The notes under the pieces are model-generated. The model was given only the letters and a program-made list of their open reading frames with translations, had not been told where the DNA came from and made no database searches. Positions 35,923-44,400 of a DNA stretch of 64,000 nt are shown here, in pieces. The position numbers were made by a program, and so were the translations under genes. The DNA lies in assembly GCA_019309545.1 (NCBI GenBank), contig JAFDGA010000004.1, positions 1 through 64,000 on the forward strand, written 5' to 3'. Positions within the stretch are counted from its first letter, which is position 1. Each line of letters starts with the position of its first letter. This stretch comes from Deltaproteobacteria bacterium (GTDB lineage: Bacteria > Desulfobacterota > Desulfobaccia > Desulfobaccales > Desulfobaccaceae).

Positions 35923-38325
35923 ATGCGACTCAGTATCAATTGGCTTAAAGACTATCTTGATCTTACCATATCTCCGGCCGAACTGGCTGACCGACTAACC
36001 CTGGTGGGGCTGGAAGTCGAGGTTATTGAGACCCTTCAGCCGGCTTTCTCCGGCGTGGTGGTGGGCCGGGTCAAAACCGTAGAGCCCCATCCCCGGGCTG
36101 ATCGGCTGCAAGTGGCCGGGGTGGACGATGGCTGCCATGTCTATCAGGTAGTTTGCGGTGCTCCTAATCTACAGTCCGGGCGGCTCTACCCTTTTGCCCC
36201 AGTCGGGGCCGTGATCGCTGGCGGACAAAATATCAAGGCCGCCAAACTGCGAGGCGTTGTCTCGGAAGGCATGTTATTGGCTGAGGATGAACTCGGACTC
36301 TCCGAAGATCATCTGGGACTGATGGAAATCCCCCAAGACCTGGAGGTCGGGGCTGATCTGGGCGAAGCCTTGGCGTTGCGGGATGTGGTATTAGAGGTGG
36401 CCATTACCCCTAACCGCCCGGATTGCCTGAGTATTTTGGGATTGGCCCGAGAAATCTCCGCCCTGTTGGATCAGCCGCTGCAATTGCCCCATATCAGCGT
36501 CCCGGAAGGCTTGGATAACATCGAGGACTGGGCGGGGGTGAGCATCGAGGCTCCTGACCACTGTCCCCGCTATGCCGCCCGCCTCATCCGAAATTTGGTG
36601 GTTAAACCTTCGCCTTTCTGGATGCGGCAACGGCTGCAGGCCTGCGGTCTGCGGGCTATTAACAATCTGGTAGATGTAACCAACTATGTGCTGCTGGAAT
36701 ATGGCCAACCGCTGCATGCCTTTGATTTTGACCGCTTGGAGGGCGGGCGGATCGTCGTGCGTTTGCCCCAGCCCCAGGAAAAGAGCTTTACCACTTTAGA
36801 TGGTCAAGCGCGCTATCTGCACCCCGAAACCCTGTTGATCTGCGATGCCCGCGCCCCGGTGGCAGTGGCTGGGGTGATGGGCGGCCTGGCCTCTGAGGTA
36901 ACCCCGGCCACCTGTCAGGTATTGATTGAAAGCGCTTATTTCAACCCTCGCTCCATTCGCCGCACCTCCAAACGTCTGGGGCTGTCCACCGAGGCTTCTT
37001 ACCGCTTTGAACGAGGGGTCGACCCTGAAGGCGTCATCAACGCCTTGGAGCGGGCCACCCAGCTAATGGCGGCCCTAGGGGAAGGTCAGGTATGCCAGGG
37101 GAGAATTGATGTTTATCCTCAGCCGGTAATTAGACCACAGCTTCAACTGCGGGCGGCTCGGACCAATGCTATCCTGGGTACCGATCTATCCCTGCAGCGT
37201 CTAGCGGAACTCCTGCGGCGGTTAAATATGCCCCCCCAAAGACTCGATGCCGATACCCTGGAAGTTCAGGTGCCACCCTATCGGGGGGACCTTACCCGGG
37301 AGGTTGATCTTATTGAGGAGGTAGCTCGACTGCATGGTTTCGAACATATCCCGGTGTCCCTGCCGCAGGTGGCTATGGCCGCCCATCGTCCACCGAAGGC
37401 GGCCGTAATGAGGAGCGCGGCCAAGGCCATCCTGTTGGGGATGGGTTTTTTTGAGGTTATCACTTATGCCTTTCAGGCCGAAAGATTATCCAGCTTCCTG
37501 GTGGCCGGGAGCTCTGACCCCTCGCAGTTTGTGCAACTGGCCAACCCGTTGAGCGAAGAGCAGGCAGTTATGCGGCTCGATCTGATCCCGGGATTATTGG
37601 AGACCATGCGGAAAAACGCCGCTCATTCCATTTATGACTTAAAGATCTTTGAACTTTCCAAAGTCTTTATTCCACGCTCCCTAGAGCAGTTGCCGGAAGA
37701 AAAGCCGATGCTAGCCGGGCTGATGAGCGGCGTTCGTCAGCCCCCGGGATGGAACGTCCCGGAGGAAGAACTTGACTTTTTCGACTTGAAGGGCGCAGTG
37801 GAAACTTTGCTCTCCGGGCTGCTGGTGCCTGAGGTCAGCTTTCAGCCTGTTCCCGGCCTGCCATTTCTTCAGGAGGGGGCGCGGGTTTTTTCTGCTGATC
37901 TGGAACTGGGGTTTTTAGGCGAACTCCACCCCGAGGTGGGGAGACAGTTTGACCTGAAGGCCCCGGCCTGGATTTTTAATTTGCAATTCGACCGTTTAAC
38001 CGAAGTGGCTCGGGAATTTGCCACCTTCACCCCCTTACCCCGCTATCCGGCCGTCTATCGCGATCTGGCCTTGGTGGTGGACAACTCTATTGCTACAGCT
38101 CAAGTATTGTCTGCCATCTATCGTTATGGGCAGCCCTGGGTGGTGGAGGCGAACCTTTTTGATGTCTATAGCGGCCCGCCCATCCCGGAGGGTGAACGCA
38201 GTCTGGCCTTTCATCTCTGTTATCTGGATCCGGAGCGCACGCTCACTGACATCGAAGTAAATCAGCAACACGAGGCTTTGATCCAGAACCTTCAGCAGGA
38301 GCTAAAGGCCAGATTGCGCGTCTAG
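35923..38325 (+). CDS. pheT: Phenylalanyl-tRNA synthetase beta subunit
   Basis: At 800 residues it has the full bacterial beta-subunit order: a tRNA-binding domain (VVVGRVKTVEPHPRADRLQV, ~40-150), B3/B4 editing domain, B5 domain, core fold and C-terminal anticodon-binding domain (FTPLPRYPAVYRDLALVVD). It pairs with PheS to charge tRNA-Phe. pheS is normally immediately upstream, but here the preceding gene is a universal stress protein and the 150-base gap holds no coding sequence. The MerR gene directly downstream is a common pheT partner in related bacteria. Confidence 0.96.
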   Translation: MRLSINWLKDYLDLTISPAELADRLTLVGLEVEVIETLQPAFSGVVVGRVKTVEPHPRADRLQVAGVDDGCHVYQVVCGAPNLQSGRLYPFAPVGAVIAGGQNIKAAKLRGVVSEGMLLAEDELGLSEDHLGLMEIPQDLEVGADLGEALALRDVVLEVAITPNRPDCLSILGLAREISALLDQPLQLPHISVPEGLDNIEDWAGVSIEAPDHCPRYAARLIRNLVVKPSPFWMRQRLQACGLRAINNLVDVTNYVLLEYGQPLHAFDFDRLEGGRIVVRLPQPQEKSFTTLDGQARYLHPETLLICDARAPVAVAGVMGGLASEVTPATCQVLIESAYFNPRSIRRTSKRLGLSTEASYRFERGVDPEGVINALERATQLMAALGEGQVCQGRIDVYPQPVIRPQLQLRAARTNAILGTDLSLQRLAELLRRLNMPPQRLDADTLEVQVPPYRGDLTREVDLIEEVARLHGFEHIPVSLPQVAMAAHRPPKAAVMRSAAKAILLGMGFFEVITYAFQAERLSSFLVAGSSDPSQFVQLANPLSEEQAVMRLDLIPGLLETMRKNAAHSIYDLKIFELSKVFIPRSLEQLPEEKPMLAGLMSGVRQPPGWNVPEEELDFFDLKGAVETLLSGLLVPEVSFQPVPGLPFLQEGARVFSADLELGFLGELHPEVGRQFDLKAPAWIFNLQFDRLTEVAREFATFTPLPRYPAVYRDLALVVDNSIATAQVLSAIYRYGQPWVVEANLFDVYSGPPIPEGERSLAFHLCYLDPERTLTDIEVNQQHEALIQNLQQELKARLRV

Positions 38326-38326
38326 A

Positions 38327-38725
38327 TTGAGTTACGAGGAGATGGAGGTGGCCCCACACCGCCGTAACAAAAAACTCTATCGCATCGGCGAAGTGAGCCA
38401 GTTGACCGGAGTGGAACCCCATGTGTTGCGTTATTGGGAATCAGTGTTTGGCATTCTCCGACCCAACCGGCGACTGTCTAAGCAGCGCTGGTATCGGCAA
38501 TCGGATGTTGATCTGATTCTGGAAATCAAGCGCCTGCTGCACGACGAGAAATACACCTTATCAGGGGTTAAACAATATCTGAGCCAAGGCCCTCCTCAGA
38601 CCAACTGCGCCTCATCAGCCTGCCATTATCGAGATTTAAAACCGGATTTCCCTGAAGTCCAACTGACCGAACTTTTACGCCTGGTTTGCGCTGAACTCAA
38701 GGCTATTCAAGAGATTCTCCGTTAG
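38327..38725 (+). CDS. MerR-family transcriptional regulator behind pheT
   Basis: A 132-residue protein with the MerR winged helix LYRIGEVSQLTGVEPHVLRYWESVF and YRQSDVDLILEIKRLLHDEKYTLSGVKQYL. The C-terminal third is a helical tail with two cysteines (NCASSACH) and no known effector domain. The start is uncertain: TTG at 38327 lacks a ribosome site, while GTG at 38348 has GAGGAG about six bases upstream. Located one base after pheT, it is surely in the same transcript. Its targets are unknown. Confidence 0.82.
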   Translation: MSYEEMEVAPHRRNKKLYRIGEVSQLTGVEPHVLRYWESVFGILRPNRRLSKQRWYRQSDVDLILEIKRLLHDEKYTLSGVKQYLSQGPPQTNCASSACHYRDLKPDFPEVQLTELLRLVCAELKAIQEILR

Positions 38726-38853
38726 CCGCCGGTGCCTGTGGTAGAAAGGCCAAACCGAGGTCTTCTCCTCTGTCCATGCCATTCCTCCAGAATTTATGTT
38801 AAAGTAACGGCAGGGCTCGAACGGTTAACCTTCAGATTCATAAGGAGTGGCGC

Positions 38854-40089
38854 ATGGATGCCAGTGAGCGAGTGGCGGTTTATTCCACTGGAGTAAATAT
38901 TTTCCTGGTTGGTCTTAAGTATGCCTTGGCGGTGTTTTCCGGCAGCCTGGCTCTGGTGGCCGATGCCATTCACTCCTCGGCGGATGTGATTTCTTCGGCC
39001 TCAATCTGGGCCGGGATCAAGATTTCCCGCCGCAAAAGCAAGCATTTTCCCTATGGCCTGTACAAAGTGGAAAATCTGGTGGCCCTGTTGACCGCCGGGC
39101 TGATATTTTGGGCCGGCTATGAGATCGTTCAGACTGCCTTTGGTGAAGCCGAAAAGCTCCAGCCTCATCGCCTACCCTATGCCATAGGCGGGGTAGGGTT
39201 GGTGATTGCCATTCTATGGGGCTTTTCCCGGTTTGAACTCAAAAAAGGCCAAGAGTTGGGCTCCCCCAGTCTGGTGGCCGATGCCCAACATATTACTACC
39301 GACCTGTTTTCCTCCCTAATTATTCTGATCGGATTAATCGGCGGCTATTTTCAGATAAAATATCCCTTAGACAAATGGGCCGCCCTGATCATTGCTGGAT
39401 TGATAGTTTGGGCCGGGCTTAAGATCGCTATTGACGCCATCCGGGTGTTACTGGACGCGTCCTTAGATTTCGGCACCCTGAATACGATTCGCGAATTGAT
39501 TATGGAGACTCCTCAGGTGGGACAGATTATTTCCCTAACCGGCAGGAATTCAGGCCGGTTTAAATTCATTGAAGTGGATTTATCATTGAAAGTTAAGGAC
39601 TTAGAAAAAGCCCATGCCTTGGCCAAACAGATCGAGGCCCGCATCAAGGCCAGAGTTTCCAATGTTGACCACGTGATCATCCATTATGAGCCGATCAGAA
39701 AAGAGACCATCGTCCAGGCCCTGCCGCTTACCGAAGATTATCATCATCTTTCCGAGCATTTCGGGGAGGCCCCTTTTTTTCTGTTGTTGACCCGACGGAC
39801 TCAGGACCGCCGACTCCTGCGGGAGCGGCTGCTGGCCAACCCCTTTATCGAGGTGCCTACCGGTAAGGGCATCAAAGTGGCGGAATGGTTGCTCAGCCTG
39901 GGGGTGGATGAGGTTATCAGCGCCAAAAGTTTCAGTGGTAGGGGGCCGTTTTATGTCTTTTCGGGGGCTAATGTGGAAATGATTCAGACCCATCTCCGGT
40001 CCGTTGAAGAGATCAAGGCCAATTTAAATGGCCAGGCCACGGAGGCCGAAGTAATCGAAGCATCGCCCTCCGGTTCTTCCACCCCTTAG
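38854..40089 (+). CDS. Cation diffusion facilitator transporter with C-terminal NifX-like domain
   Basis: The first ~290 residues are a CDF transporter: metal-site motifs in ADAIHSSADVISS and ADAQHITTDLFSS (HxxxD pairs), six membrane segments and a ferredoxin-like cytosolic domain (AKQIEARIKARVSNVDHVIIHYEP). Residues ~300-400 (HHLSEHFGEAPFFLLL, NPFIEVPTGKGIKVAEWLLSLGVDEVI) look like the dinitrogenase iron-molybdenum cofactor (NifX/NifB-C) fold. It would export a divalent metal such as Zn, Fe, Co or Mn, with the tail perhaps sensing or chaperoning metal. AAGGAG precedes the ATG. Confidence 0.88.
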   Translation: MDASERVAVYSTGVNIFLVGLKYALAVFSGSLALVADAIHSSADVISSASIWAGIKISRRKSKHFPYGLYKVENLVALLTAGLIFWAGYEIVQTAFGEAEKLQPHRLPYAIGGVGLVIAILWGFSRFELKKGQELGSPSLVADAQHITTDLFSSLIILIGLIGGYFQIKYPLDKWAALIIAGLIVWAGLKIAIDAIRVLLDASLDFGTLNTIRELIMETPQVGQIISLTGRNSGRFKFIEVDLSLKVKDLEKAHALAKQIEARIKARVSNVDHVIIHYEPIRKETIVQALPLTEDYHHLSEHFGEAPFFLLLTRRTQDRRLLRERLLANPFIEVPTGKGIKVAEWLLSLGVDEVISAKSFSGRGPFYVFSGANVEMIQTHLRSVEEIKANLNGQATEAEVIEASPSGSSTP

Positions 40090-40237
40090 CAGATTCCGGA
40101 TAGACCACCTTGACCAATAGGAAAATGATGCTTAATAAAAAAATATCTCATTTGCTGAAAAGGGATGGCTTTCCCTCCAAGGCACCCTGGCCGCGTTGAC
40201 AGGCAGTTCTTGGCCTTACCAAAAAGGAGGAATCTCC

Positions 40238-40486
40238 ATGGCTTATACAAATGCAACCCTGCAGTCCAAGATTGCCGAGATGTATCCCGAAATCCTGCAA
40301 CATAATATTGACCTCAGCCTTGAGTTCAACGAGGAGAAAAACGCTTTTATTATTAAGTTAAAAAAGGACCAACATGAACTAACCACGCATCTTGAAAAAA
40401 AGGATGCGGATGCGTGTATGGAAGGTAATAAATGTGTTTATCTTGGGGTGCAGATCGGACAATTTGTCAAAAATTTCGAAAAATAA
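40238..40486 (+). CDS. Conserved-looking small protein of unknown function
   Basis: An 82-residue protein starting MAYTNATLQSKIAEMYPEI, chosen because AAAAAGGAGG lies seven bases before this ATG. It is predicted mixed alpha/beta with LSLEFNEEKNAFIIKLKKDQHELTTHLEKKDADACMEG and a short VYLGVQIGQFVKNF end, with two cysteines. No signal or membrane segment is visible. I do not recognise the family. It is followed by a 12-bp palindrome. Confidence 0.65.
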   Translation: MAYTNATLQSKIAEMYPEILQHNIDLSLEFNEEKNAFIIKLKKDQHELTTHLEKKDADACMEGNKCVYLGVQIGQFVKNFEK

Positions 40487-40534
40487 TACCTGCCAGCGAA
40501 GCAAAGCTTAACCATAGCGGTTCCGAGAGCAGAA

Positions 40535-40565
40535 TTTCCCCTCCCCGGCCATTGGGGAGGGGAAA
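40535..40565. repeat. Perfect 12-bp palindromic repeat (TTTCCCCTCCCC)
   Basis: Arms at 40535-40546 and 40554-40565 around GGCCATT. No T-run on either strand long enough for a confident terminator. The region 40487-40619 holds nothing else. Confidence 0.5.
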
Positions 40566-40619
40566 AAGCTTCTGGCCGAGACTGAGCCTTACACTATTCT
40601 ACCGCAGTTAGCCGTGTAG

Positions 40620-41255
40620 ATGCAATTTACCATACCCGGACCATCAGACCGACTGCGAGCCATTGGCGCTACCCAGGGACTTCCCCAAGCATTGGCCAAG
40701 GCTTTGGATCCGGGCGACGATTTCGAGCCCCTGCCCTGGCCGGGACCTTCAGACTGGCTAGCAGTCCATCCCGAGGCCGGTCAAACCTACGAGGAATTCG
40801 TCCAGGCTCACGGTAACCGGCCCGACCCAAAGCGCGGCAAAATCTACTTACAACCCCTGGGTGAATTCCCTCCTGGCCAAAGCCCTGATCTGGAGAGCTT
40901 AAAGGACTTTGCCGCCGCTTACTTTGTCTTGCCGGTGCATGTCCTACCTGCCTTGGCCGTGGCTCAGCAGTCCCTTAAAACCCGGCTTAACCCTATTAGC
41001 CGCCACCGTCAACTCTATACCGGCGACGTGCTGGCTCTGCTGCGAGCCCGGCTCCCGGCTAGGGAAGAGCCGAGGGACCGCTGGCCCCCCGCCCTCCCCT
41101 CCAGCTCCTCTCCCAACCACCCGTATTACCGATTAGCTTTCAAACGAGTAATTTTATCCTTTATCCCCTCTCCCTCGCTGGCGGGGGAGAGGGCGAGGGT
41201 GAGGGGGCATTTTAGCCCTTTGATCGCAACTTGGTATAAGGGGTTGGGGGAGTAG
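40620..41255 (+). pseudogene. amzA: Archaemetzincin (M54 metalloprotease), N-terminal fragment disrupted by a repeat
   Basis: The first ~145 residues match the archaemetzincin N-terminal region: PGPSDWLAVHPEAGQTYEEFV, KRGKIYLQPLGEFPPGQSP, FAAAYFVLPVHVLPAL, LNPISRHRQLYTGDVLALLRARLP. The catalytic half with HExxHxxGxxH and the CxxC zinc site is absent. From 41131 the frame enters a 107-bp dispersed repeat and then stops. The gene was therefore truncated by insertion or recombination at the repeat. The remaining product would be inactive as a protease. Confidence 0.75.
41131..41237. repeat. 107-bp dispersed repeat, copy 1
   Basis: Matches 59437-59543 at 101 of 107 positions with no gaps, same orientation. 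The core contains the imperfect palindrome CCCCTCTCCCTCGCTGGCGG...GAGGGCGAGGG. It interrupts the archaemetzincin remnant. The flanks (GCCCTCCCC before, AAGGGGTTGGGG after) resemble the 28541-28620 region. Confidence 0.8.
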
Positions 41256-41411
41256 GTTGGGAGAGCTGTTTTTTTCTAACCCTAATTCATTTATTTTACG
41301 ACCTGAGTAATATATTGTGGGCCTCTGGGCCTGTTCGGCATTTCTGGCACTATTGCGTATTTTTTTGTAAGATAGACCAACATCTCCTGACAAGGTGTCA
41401 TCCATCCGGTC

Positions 41412-42020
41412 ATGGCCATACCCAAAATCACCTCCGCCCAATTCCGCCTCAGTGCCCATACGCCAAGGCAATTTCCCGCCGAGGATTATCCTGAGGTCGC
41501 CTTTCTGGGCCGCTCAAATGTTGGCAAATCATCCCTCCTCAATACCCTGTTACACCGGAAACGTCTGGTCCGGACCAGTTCTCGGCCGGGTTGCACTCAA
41601 TCGATTAATTTTTTTCTGATCAATCGCTGCTGGTCCTTTGTTGATCTCCCCGGCTATGGTTATGCCCAAGTGCCATTAGCAGTAAAGGCCAGGTGGCTGC
41701 GACTGGTTCAGATCTATCTGGAGCAACGCCGTCAGTTAGTGGCGGTGGTGTTTTTAATGGATTGTCGCCGTCTGCCTGGGGCTGAAGAAATGGAGTTATT
41801 ACAAAAGTTGGAACGATTGCAGCGCCCTGTAATTGTGGTCCTCACCAAAGCCGACAAACTCAAGACCAGCCAGCGGGCCCGTCAATTGAGAAACCACGTG
41901 GCACGGTTGCAAGGCCTAAAGATCGATCCAGCCGAACTCATCTGGTTCTCTGCCATCACCCGGGAGGGACGCCAAGAACTCTGGACCCGGCTCTTAACCT
42001 TGATTAACCCTGGCCGCTAG
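41412..42020 (+). CDS. engB: Ribosome biogenesis GTP-binding protein EngB/YsxC
   Basis: A small TRAFAC GTPase with G1 GRSNVGKSS, the G2 threonine in SSRPGCTQ, G3 DLPGYGYA and G4 TKAD, and the family's start VAFLGRSNVGKSSLLN. It is needed for 50S subunit assembly. Length is 202 aa. The ATG at 41412 is unaccompanied by a clear ribosome site (CCATCCGGTC upstream). Confidence 0.95.
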   Translation: MAIPKITSAQFRLSAHTPRQFPAEDYPEVAFLGRSNVGKSSLLNTLLHRKRLVRTSSRPGCTQSINFFLINRCWSFVDLPGYGYAQVPLAVKARWLRLVQIYLEQRRQLVAVVFLMDCRRLPGAEEMELLQKLERLQRPVIVVLTKADKLKTSQRARQLRNHVARLQGLKIDPAELIWFSAITREGRQELWTRLLTLINPGR

Positions 42021-42347
42021 CCCGGCCTGACCAATTTCTGCCCAAACCCCATCCATTGCGGTTTCTGACTTTGAAAAGTGATTTACAATCAGCTATGCTT
42101 GGTTTATTATAAAAATTTATAAAAATCTAGCCTGTGGAGCGAATGATTTGAACCAGACTGTTTCAGATTGAATCACTGCCCCTGTTAAAGTTAAAAATGC
42201 TTTAGCTCGAAAAAGATATCAGCAAGGTTAAATACCAAAGTTGTAAAACAGGTAGACCAGTTAATAAACCGGCAGCTGGATAATCCCTTAAAATTTGATA
42301 AAATGGCAATATTACACGTTTAAGCCCATATTGAGATCTTGACCCTG
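42021..42347. other. Gene-free spacer between engB and the dnaJ-like gene
   Basis: AT-rich in part, with no supported gene, terminator or promoter recognised. Confidence 0.35.
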
Positions 42348-43421
42348 ATGGCCATCACTTATTGCTATCACATCTTAGGTGTATCACCCAGCGCCAGCTT
42401 TGAAGAGATCAGGCGCCAATACCGCCATTTGGCTTTGCGCTATCATCCTGACCGCAATCCTGGCGATCCCGGGGCCGCGGCTCGCTTTCGGGAAGTGGCC
42501 GAGGCCTATAACACTCTCCGTGAGGCGCATCGCTGCACACCTTTTGACCATTATGACAGCCCCTCGGGGAAGCATCCCTCCGACGATAATTTTTACAGAG
42601 TTGATGATCTGTTTTTCCAGACGGAAGACTGGCTGGCAGAATTTTTCGGAATCGAAAACGGCAAGTCCATTTTCAAAGAGCGGTCTGGGCCGGATTTCCG
42701 TTATGATCTGCAGATTCCCTTTATGGCCGCTATAATGGGCATGGAAACCGATATCGAAATTCGCCGGCTCCGGAGCTGCATCTTCTGCAATGCTACCGGT
42801 CTGGAACCGGGCAGCGACTACCAGACCTGCCCTGACTGTCAGGGCCAGGGGCGGCTGTTCCATAGTCCGGGACTCCTCCGTTTCGGTCCCCTTTGTAAAC
42901 GTTGCAAGGGTCGGGGCTGCATCATTGCTCATCCCTGTTCCCACTGCCATGGTAGCGGGAATATGGAACAGCTGCAGCGCTATCGGATCAAAATCCCTCC
43001 CGGAGTGGAGGACGGAACCCGGCTGCAAATCCCCTGGGAAGGCGGGGACGGATTCCAAAATGGTCCACCCGGACACCTGTTTGTGGTTATCCATGTGCAA
43101 CCTGATAATTTTTTTACCCGCTTCGGCAATGATCTTTGCTGTCGCATCGAGGTTTCATTTGCACAAGCGGCGTTGGGAGATACGATCGAAGTTCCCACTC
43201 TGTCAGGCAGCCAATTCCTGGAACTGCCTCGGGGCACGCAATCCGGCCGCATCTTCCGATTTCCAGGGTGTGGCGTTCCCCGCCGCGGCGACCAGGAACC
43301 CGGGGACCTACTGATTGAGGTGATTATTACCACCCCTACTGAGCTCAATTATCGCCAACGGGAACTATTACACGAATTTTGCAGATTGGATGAATTCAAC
43401 CAGGCTGGCAATCCGCCATGA
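42348..43421 (+). CDS. DnaJ-like type A co-chaperone
   Basis: An N-terminal J domain (YHILGVSPSASFEEIRRQYR, catalytic HPD in YHPDRNPGD) is followed by a short linker without a clear Gly/Phe region, four CxxCxGxG zinc repeats (CIFCNATG, CPDCQGQG, CKRCKGRG, CSHCHGSG) and a substrate-binding domain (RYRIKIPPGVEDGTRLQI). It stimulates DnaK ATPase. Grp/dnaK are not adjacent, so it may be an additional J protein rather than the main DnaJ. Start ATG 42348 gives the canonical J-domain beginning; a TTG three codons upstream is less likely. It overlaps moaC by 4 bp. Confidence 0.9.
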   Translation: MAITYCYHILGVSPSASFEEIRRQYRHLALRYHPDRNPGDPGAAARFREVAEAYNTLREAHRCTPFDHYDSPSGKHPSDDNFYRVDDLFFQTEDWLAEFFGIENGKSIFKERSGPDFRYDLQIPFMAAIMGMETDIEIRRLRSCIFCNATGLEPGSDYQTCPDCQGQGRLFHSPGLLRFGPLCKRCKGRGCIIAHPCSHCHGSGNMEQLQRYRIKIPPGVEDGTRLQIPWEGGDGFQNGPPGHLFVVIHVQPDNFFTRFGNDLCCRIEVSFAQAALGDTIEVPTLSGSQFLELPRGTQSGRIFRFPGCGVPRRGDQEPGDLLIEVIITTPTELNYRQRELLHEFCRLDEFNQAGNPP

Positions 43422-43918
43422 AGACTGAGAAACCGTCCAACTTTACCCATCTGGATGATCGGGGCCAGGCGCGCCTGGTTGACGTCGGCGGTAAACCGGT
43501 GACTCAGCGGCAGGCCACGGCAATAGGATCGATTTATTTAGGGGAAAAGGTCTATCCGCTGCTGATGTCTGACCAGCTGGAAAAGGGGGATGCGTTCGCC
43601 GCCGCCCGCTTGGCCGGTATTATGGCGGTTAAAAAAACCGCTGAGCTGATCCCTTTGTGTCATCCGCTGCCGCTTACCGGCATTGCAATTGATTTTACCC
43701 CCGATCCGGATCGGAAATCGCTTGCCATTAAGGCTCAGGTCCGGACCCAGGCCCAGACCGGGGTAGAAATGGAGGCCTTGGTCGGAGTAGCTGTGGCGGC
43801 TTTAACTATTTATGACATGTGCAAGGCTATTGACCGTAACATGGTCATCGAGCATATTATGCTAATTGAAAAGAGTGGCGGTAAAAGTGGAGCTTATCAT
43901 CGCCCCGTTTTGAGGTAG
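43418..43918 (+). CDS. moaC: Cyclic pyranopterin monophosphate synthase MoaC
   Basis: The MoaC motifs KKTAELIPLCHPLPLTG, DMCKAIDR and the C-terminal KSGGKSG are all present, and the length (166 aa) is normal. It rearranges the GTP-derived intermediate into cyclic pyranopterin monophosphate, an early step of molybdenum cofactor synthesis. It is translationally coupled (ATGA) to the dnaJ-like gene. Confidence 0.96.
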   Translation: MKTEKPSNFTHLDDRGQARLVDVGGKPVTQRQATAIGSIYLGEKVYPLLMSDQLEKGDAFAAARLAGIMAVKKTAELIPLCHPLPLTGIAIDFTPDPDRKSLAIKAQVRTQAQTGVEMEALVGVAVAALTIYDMCKAIDRNMVIEHIMLIEKSGGKSGAYHRPVLR

Positions 43919-43957
43919 GTTGCATTAGAATTAGACTAAAATTGAGGCGCGTTGGTG

Positions 43958-44320
43958 ATGGAACCCGAACGTCTGGAATACTTCCGAGATTTACTGCATA
44001 GTCGGCTCGAGGAACTGCTGAAAGAGGCCGAAAAGACGGTCAGCGGGATGACCAATCCCATAGATATGTTCCCTGATCCCACCGACCGGGCGACGCTGGA
44101 AACGGACCGCAACTTTACCTTGCGAATCCGGGACCGGGAACGCAAATTGATCAGCAAGATCAAGGAAGCCCTGGATCGCATTGAGGATGGGAGCTATGGG
44201 TTCTGCGAGGCTTGTGGGGAACCGATCTCCGAAAAACGCCTGCTCGCCCGCCCAGTTACTACCCTGTGTATCAAGTGTAAGGCCAAACAGGAAGAGCAGG
44301 AGAGACTCCGGGGGCTTTAA
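43958..44320 (+). CDS. dksA: DksA/TraR-family RNA polymerase-binding protein
   Basis: A coiled coil (residues ~3-95) carries the DPTDRATLETDR tip that enters the RNA polymerase secondary channel. A four-cysteine zinc finger follows: CEACGEPIS, with CIKCK after. It would adjust rRNA and amino-acid promoters together with ppGpp. Start ATG 43958; the frame also offers GTG and TTG two to three codons upstream. At ~120 residues it is shorter than E. coli DksA (151), as in many Desulfobacterota. Confidence 0.9.
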   Translation: MEPERLEYFRDLLHSRLEELLKEAEKTVSGMTNPIDMFPDPTDRATLETDRNFTLRIRDRERKLISKIKEALDRIEDGSYGFCEACGEPISEKRLLARPVTTLCIKCKAKQEEQERLRGL

Positions 44321-44400
44321 TAAGATCGGCAGTCTCGGTTTCCTCTGCCCGGCCCAACAGAAATTCGGTTATTTTACAGGTTCGTAATTGCTGGTCTGAC

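Noticed and set aside
38726-38853. tRNA gene behind the pheT-merR pair
   Set aside because: A GGCTCGAACGG-like stretch is present but no cloverleaf stems can be formed around it.
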